A stretch of DNA of 64,000 bases, taken from GWB2-37-7 sp942492835. GTDB taxonomy: Bacteria > Bacillota > Clostridia > Lutisporales > Lutisporaceae. Every line of letters begins with the position of its first letter. The stretch's first letter is position 1. The notes beneath the pieces are model-generated. The model was not told the DNA's origin. It did not search any database and saw nothing but the letters and a program-made list of their open reading frames with translations. The position numbers and the translations under genes are program-made. The stretch lies in NCBI GenBank assembly GCA_942492835.1, contig OW818645.1, positions 186,001 to 250,000 of the forward strand. The letters run 5' to 3'. This document shows positions 62,901 through 64,000 of this stretch, one piece after another.

Positions 62901-64000
62901 AATACTACTGCAACATTATTAGGAGTTTTCTCTGCCTGTTCTTCAAATAGCTTGTGTATTGTTTTATCTCTTTGATAGTCTGCTTTTGTATTGTTAAAGT
63001 CTATTAATACCTGCTGTCTTTCTGTGTCTGTGAGTATTTCAACTTCTGATATCTTTACTTCTTCATCTTGTACGATGCTCTCAGCTATGCTCTTAAAATG
63101 TCCCTCTATTCTTCTTATATGTTCTTCCTCATATATGCTCTTATTAAAACTTAGCTTTAATCCTAATTCTTTTCCTGGTATTACTACTACTCCAAAGTCA
63201 TAGTTTGTTTGTTCGTAAGCTTGTACATCTTTTATGCTAAATCCAATACTTCTTTCTCTTGATTGATCCTTTACTTCTTTTTCTACAGGATAGTTTTCAA
63301 ATACCATTATATGATCGAACATGTTCTGTTTTAGTTCGCTATTGTTTTGTATTTCTGCTAGTGGTAAATAGTCATATTTTGATGCTTCTATTGATTTATT
63401 CTGCAACTCTTTTACCAATTGCTTAAAGGTACTCTGTCTTTCTTGAGTTACCCTTACAGGTATTGTGTTTATAAACAAGCCTACTATTTCTTCTATTCCT
63501 TTTATCTCTCCTGGTCTTCCAGATACAACTGCACCAAACACAACATCTTCTACATTGTTATATTTTTGCAGCAGCACTCCCCATATTGCTTGTACTACTG
63601 TATTGAGTGTTACATCTGCATTTTGAGCAACCATAACAAGACCCTCTGTTAATTCTTTATTAAGGGTAAACTGTACTTCCTCTATTTTGTTTACAGCTCT
63701 ATCAACAGTTGTTCTTTTTAATGGTATTGTTGACTGCTGTTCGTAGCCTTCTAAATATTTTTCCCAATATTTTGCAGCATTTTTCTTTTCTTGATCTTCC
63801 AGCCATTCTATAAAACTTCCATAAGCTTCGGACGTACCTATATCTACTGTTTTACCTTCTCTCATTTGAGAATAACCTTTAAAGAAATCCTTCATTATTA
63901 ATGATAAGCACCAGCCATCCATTATAATGTGATGGAAGCTCCATACAATATGGTAGCTTCTTTCAGCTTCCTTTATTATAATTACTCTTATAAGCGTATC
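50960..64000 (-). CDS. Non-ribosomal peptide synthetase, C-terminal four modules plus thioesterase (5' end outside window)
   Basis: At least 4,346 residues are open from the right edge to the stop at 50960; the frame is still open at 64000, inside a condensation domain (HHIIMDGW). Domain order, with approximate positions: C1 63000-64000 (partial), A1 61485-62965, T1 Ser at 61340, C2 59930-61195, A2 58325-59850, T2 Ser at 58166, C3 56690-58010, A3 55200-56665, T3 Ser at 55058, C4 53585-54900, A4 52095-53530, T4 Ser at 51953, thioesterase 50963-51780 with Ser at 51554 in GGWSLGG and His in EGDHFSIM. All four T domains have LGGHS. No epimerisation or methylation domain is visible. Pocket codes read by hand: A1 DVGYLGGIC (unassigned), A2 DVGEIGSID (ornithine), A3 DAFWLGGTF (valine), A4 DAWFLGNVV (leucine). 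Confidence 0.95.
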   Translation of the reverse strand, partial: DTLIRVIIIKEAERSYHIVWSFHHIIMDGWCLSLIMKDFFKGYSQMREGKTVDIGTSEAYGSFIEWLEDQEKKNAAKYWEKYLEGYEQQSTIPLKRTTVDRAVNKIEEVQFTLNKELTEGLVMVAQNADVTLNTVVQAIWGVLLQKYNNVEDVVFGAVVSGRPGEIKGIEEIVGLFINTIPVRVTQERQSTFKQLVKELQNKSIEASKYDYLPLAEIQNNSELKQNMFDHIMVFENYPVEKEVKDQSRERSIGFSIKDVQAYEQTNYDFGVVVIPGKELGLKLSFNKSIYEEEHIRRIEGHFKSIAESIVQDEEVKISEVEILTDTERQQVLIDFNNTKADYQRDKTIHKLFEEQAEKTPNNVAVVFEDKSLTYRELNERANKIARVLIDIGVSSDSIVAVIVECSIEMIVGIMGILKAGGAYLPINPVYPQDRINYILEDSKANIVLTQEQYIKIIKAENIINIEDEEIYKGIVDDIAVKVDSEDTAYAIYTSGSTGKPKGVAVPHRALNNFLNTLYDKFNGKVGAGDNCMSLTNISFDVSVGEIFLPLCYGGTLALYNNDEILDIHKLYKFILEKSITFGYIPPTILKDVYELLKNSEEKIKLNKILVGVEPIKDYILNSYLNLNENMQIVNGYGPTEATICATMYKLGTDRITGRNVPIGKPMQNTQIYIVDKDNKPQPIGIAGELCISGDQLAKGYINKPELTADKFVDNPFEPGTRMYKTGDLARWLPDGNIEFLGRIDLQVKIRGFRIELGEIESHLLSYEGIKETIVIAREDKNGSKYLCAYIAGSREYTVSELREQISKELPDYMMPSYFIQLDKLPLTANGKVNRKALPEPDGNIVTGAEYQAPRNTTEDKLVNIWKDVLGVERVGINDNFFELGGHSLKAMYLTSKLENEFDVEVPIKEIFKNPTIKAIASYIGNAKISEMNHIVPLEEREYYPVSSAQKRIYLHEQINGISTAYNIPVVYKVCGNMDIQSAEKAFTALLERHEMLRTSFGDIEGEPVQRINKNIDFKIDYWDAKEEEVKIIVDEFVQPFDLTQAPLMRVGIIRLRPEEFVLMMDMHHIITDGSSQTIFIEEFFKLYEGEVLPELKIQYKDYAYWQNELYQSGRMQRYEAYWMEQFQKKEEIPVLNMPTDFPRPNIFTGEGKIYDLELDRELLLKLRELAQENEASIFMVLLGIYSITLSKYAAQEDILIGTVTAGRTNVDTQKLIGVFLNNIVFRCQPQRDLTFKEYLKNLKEIVLNAYENQQYPMEELIDKLKLHKDISRNILFDVMIILQNYDKGSAGKKFKDFDISVYDIEHTTTKYDMNLYINEDTENMSFNLEYYTRLYKKEYIEAFLQHFTNIAKEAVNCPENKISEMDMLSEEEKHCLLHTFNDSCIQYPREKTICEIFEEQIERTPDKTAVSFEEQRLTYRELNKKSNQLARKLREAGVKQESVIAIMVERSAEMVIAVMAVLKSGGAYVPIDPEYPEDRIKYMLEDSDACILLTQSGISNTVTFTKPCILIDAAEIYTDDNSNLPNISQPNDLAYIIYTSGTTGKPKGVMVEHRNITNIAFAWRDHYELSTFEVRLLQMASISFDVFVGDLCRTLLNGGTMFICPADVRFDIPVLYKLIREKKINIFESTPALVIPLMDYINENKLEVDNLKILIIGSDVCPMEDYKRIVQRYGKQMRVLNSYGITEATIDSSYYEESFEKIPAIINTPIGKPLNNNIFYILDQDRKLCPLGKIGELYIGGDGITRGYLNKQELTAEKFVYNPFDGTKMYKTGDLARWLSDGNIEFLGRADSQVKIRGFRIELGEIENRLLEYGKDNEDTLIKEAVVIDQSHSDGSKYLCSYIVANKDIDVKELKNHLRQELPDYMVPSYFVKLESLPLTPNGKVDRKALARNSQPRADIAIGLDDDYEAPRNKVEEELALVWQNVLELERVGINDNFFELGGHSLKATSLVANIHKVLNVQIPLREIFKTPTIKGISEYIRNSQESIYSSIEPVEEKEYYEMSSAQKRIYTLQQFELNSTSYNIPGVFELEGNLDTEKLKEVFNMLIERHEALRTSFEIVEDELIQRVHKKVEFRVEEYETKEEKEVEDLVKSFIRTFDLTKAPLLRVGLVKVHYNKHILMIDMHHIISDGTSIGILIEEFVKVYAGEELSELRIQYKDFCKWQNNLFDSENIRKQEEYWLSRFSGDIAVLNLPTDYQRPAIQSFEGNNIGFEIDEELTKKLRQIVKETGSTMYMVLLSAFNILLSKYSGQEDIIVGSPIAGRPHADMQSIIGMFVNTLVMRNYPNGEKTYREFLTEVKQTALEAYENQDYQFEKLVESLDIPRDMSRNPLFNVVFIMQNMERGKIDLEQLVMKPCRAENRISKFDLIFEANEEENRIYIDIQYCTKLFNRITIEKMYNHLNNIVKVITENLHKRISEIEILTDEEKNKILVDFNNTKSEYPKNKTIHQFFEEQVEKNPDSVAVVYEEKSLTYRELNERSNQLARELRSRGVGADRIVGIMVERSLEMAVGVLGILKAGGAYLPIDSDYKIDRINYMLQDSECKIVLCNKTDINGLKLDIDIISLNDALSHNRKNDNLENINKPQDLAYIMYTSGSTGKPKGVLIEHQNVVRLVKNTNYIDFSKCSRILQTGALVFDASTFEIFGSLLNGLGLYLVNKEVILDAVKLKKELVRNHIDTIWLTSSLFSQLASEDASIFNECKNLLVGGDVLSVKHINAVRKECKGINIVNGYGPTENTTFSVCHIIDKNYIDNIPIGKPISNSKAFIVDNNNNLCPIGVFGELCVSGDGLARGYLNRPELTTVKFVENPFEPGNRMYKTGDMARWLPDGNIEFLGRIDNQVKIRGYRIELGEIENTLLSYEAVRETVVMARHDNAGNKYICAYIVGEKDLTVSEIREYLSKDLPDYMIPSYFVFLDNLLLNTNGKVDKEALPEPQATIALNCQFIAPTNDKETQLAIIWQDVLHIEEVSITDNFFELGGHSLNATILTSKIRKAFNIEISIKEIFKLPTIKELAQYIENAKTSLFTAIPVAEERFYYPLSSAQSRMFILQSFDKTSISYNMPSIFVLEGAVYRERIEKILQSLIARHEALRTSFEYRDENPVQIIHQQVEFKLDYIKLEEDSSKAIVDVFKGYIKPFKLDKAPLFRAALIETADNTRLMIFDMHHIISDGTSLSILAEEFARLYNGEQLQPLRIQYKDYAVWQNTILGSEVMKAQETYWFEQYRYEEIPVLNLPLDYTRPAVQSYEGESIDFELSSELTAKLKDITRETGTTLYMLLLSVYNVLLFRYSGQEDIVVGSPIAGRFHADLGNIMGMFVNTLAMRNRPEGSKTFTQLLQEVKQNSLKAYEAQNYQFEELVNKLKLNRELNRNPLFDVMFLVQNTETVSTDVDGLSIKPYFYDMAISKFDITLSAEEFRGTEGISEYIGMNLNYCTRLFKKETMEKMAKHFEYIVQQIIANINIKLSEIELVTEAEKHQILCEFNNTIADYPRDKVMHVLFEDRVDKAPQRTAVVNGVNRITYAELNKKSNQLARSLRKRGVNTDSIVAIMVKPSLEMFIGILGTLKAGGAYLPIDADYPQSRIEYMLEDSGTKLLLTQSVLVDKVKFNGEALILDDLELYQGADNNLDVINSPKDLAYIIYTSGSTGRPKGVMIEHISLINLCFWHNSFYNVNVNDRATKYAGFGFDASVWEIFPNLIAGAEIHIIEEDIKLDIQRLNEYFEKNNITISFLPTQLCEQFIEFDNKSLRKLLTGGDKLRTFKQKSYELVNNYGPTENTVVTTSFVIDDEYSNIPIGRPISNTRIYIMDKYNKLVPIGVPGELCISGDSLARGYLRNQKLTAEKFAENPFEHGHRLYKTGDLAKWLPNGNIEFLGRIDNQVKIRGFRIELGEIESQLLSYEEINEAVVIDRQDAKESKYLCAYVTATEEIKASELKVHLAKTLPDYMIPSYIIQIEKIPLTPNGKIDKKVLPVPDGTISTGTQYEPPTNETEHKLVAIWQEILGIGNVGIIDNFFELGGHSMKAVSLASHIQKVFHREMPLRQIFKLPTIRDMAKYIEDEARSNSLNGDRIVLLREGTDNTKNLFLVHDGSGDISGYLKLCNNLDNTLNCWGIKAGNEGMLAPYNTDIETIAKEYIDNIKIVQPLGPYIIGGWSLGGIIAYEISRQLEQNGEKVKSLTLIDSYPPEPEARKAWYKIALEGEKALTTKLINSSKVKEMIDKAEEIEEIWNTVAEYIGESDFDMERVKLTLPSDIIKLISEQEFRDAKAFISRLNIIRTLLIAGELYTPRYCIKASVYLVKASGNTTLCIENWNRLSQMPLQISEIEGDHFSIMKGERAEKLAELLNEILKQS

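Noticed and set aside
1..64000. CRISPR array, tRNA or rRNA genes
   Set aside because: No regularly spaced repeats and no tRNA- or rRNA-like sequence was recognised anywhere in the window.

Overview
The window comes from an AT-rich, endospore-forming member of the Clostridia. The evidence is a complete spoIIIA operon (AA to AH), spoIIM, spoIVB and spo0A, together with low-GC codon use, strong AGGAGG ribosome sites and clostridial gene order. No species is assigned. Every gene except one small ORF (6856-7062) lies on the minus strand, so transcription runs from high to low coordinates.

Region 1 (1-6604): 3' part of deoB, then xerD, a small membrane protein, spoIIM, a NUDIX ADP-ribose pyrophosphatase, a DUF3866 protein, an MraY/WecA-type glycosyltransferase, a family 2 glycosyltransferase and a SteA-like protein. 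Region 2 (about 7061-13335): an accessory island of two ABC transporter systems. One is controlled by a regulator with two MerR domains; the other is a MacB/FtsX type. The island is bracketed by two directly oriented copies of a short terminal-repeat element, and a decayed IS1182-like transposase lies beside the second copy. Region 3 (13428-27340): a small STAS-like gene, spo0A, spoIVB, recN, argR, nadK, tlyA, dxs, a DUF212 protein, a prenyl synthase (ispA), xseB, xseA, a TsaD-like gene, nusB and an Asp23 gene. Region 4 (27516-36283): spoIIIA behind a clear sigma-E promoter, a CD1247-family zinc-ribbon protein, efp, an Xaa-Pro peptidase, aroQ and aroK. Region 5 (36283-50209): a type IV pilus operon in the order pilB, pilC, pilA, pilD, pilM, pilN, pilO, three minor-pilin-like genes, a secreted double-VWA protein and a ComFB gene. 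Region 6: yqeG, then at least 13 kb of a non-ribosomal peptide synthetase (NRPS) that runs off the right edge.

Three parts stand out. The pilus operon lacks pilT but carries an MshEN domain on PilB and a ComFB protein, both candidates for cyclic-dinucleotide control. It also encodes a very large PilX-like protein, a PilO with a long C-terminal extension and a tyrosine-rich double-VWA protein that could act at the pilus tip. The visible NRPS reads C-A-T-C-A-T-C-A-T-C-A-T-TE; reading the binding-pocket codes by hand gives unknown-Orn-Val-Leu at the C-terminus, released by the thioesterase. The transporter island sits between spo0A and steA and has several dyad-symmetric candidate operators.

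All functional calls rest on reading translated sequence and motifs. No database search was run.
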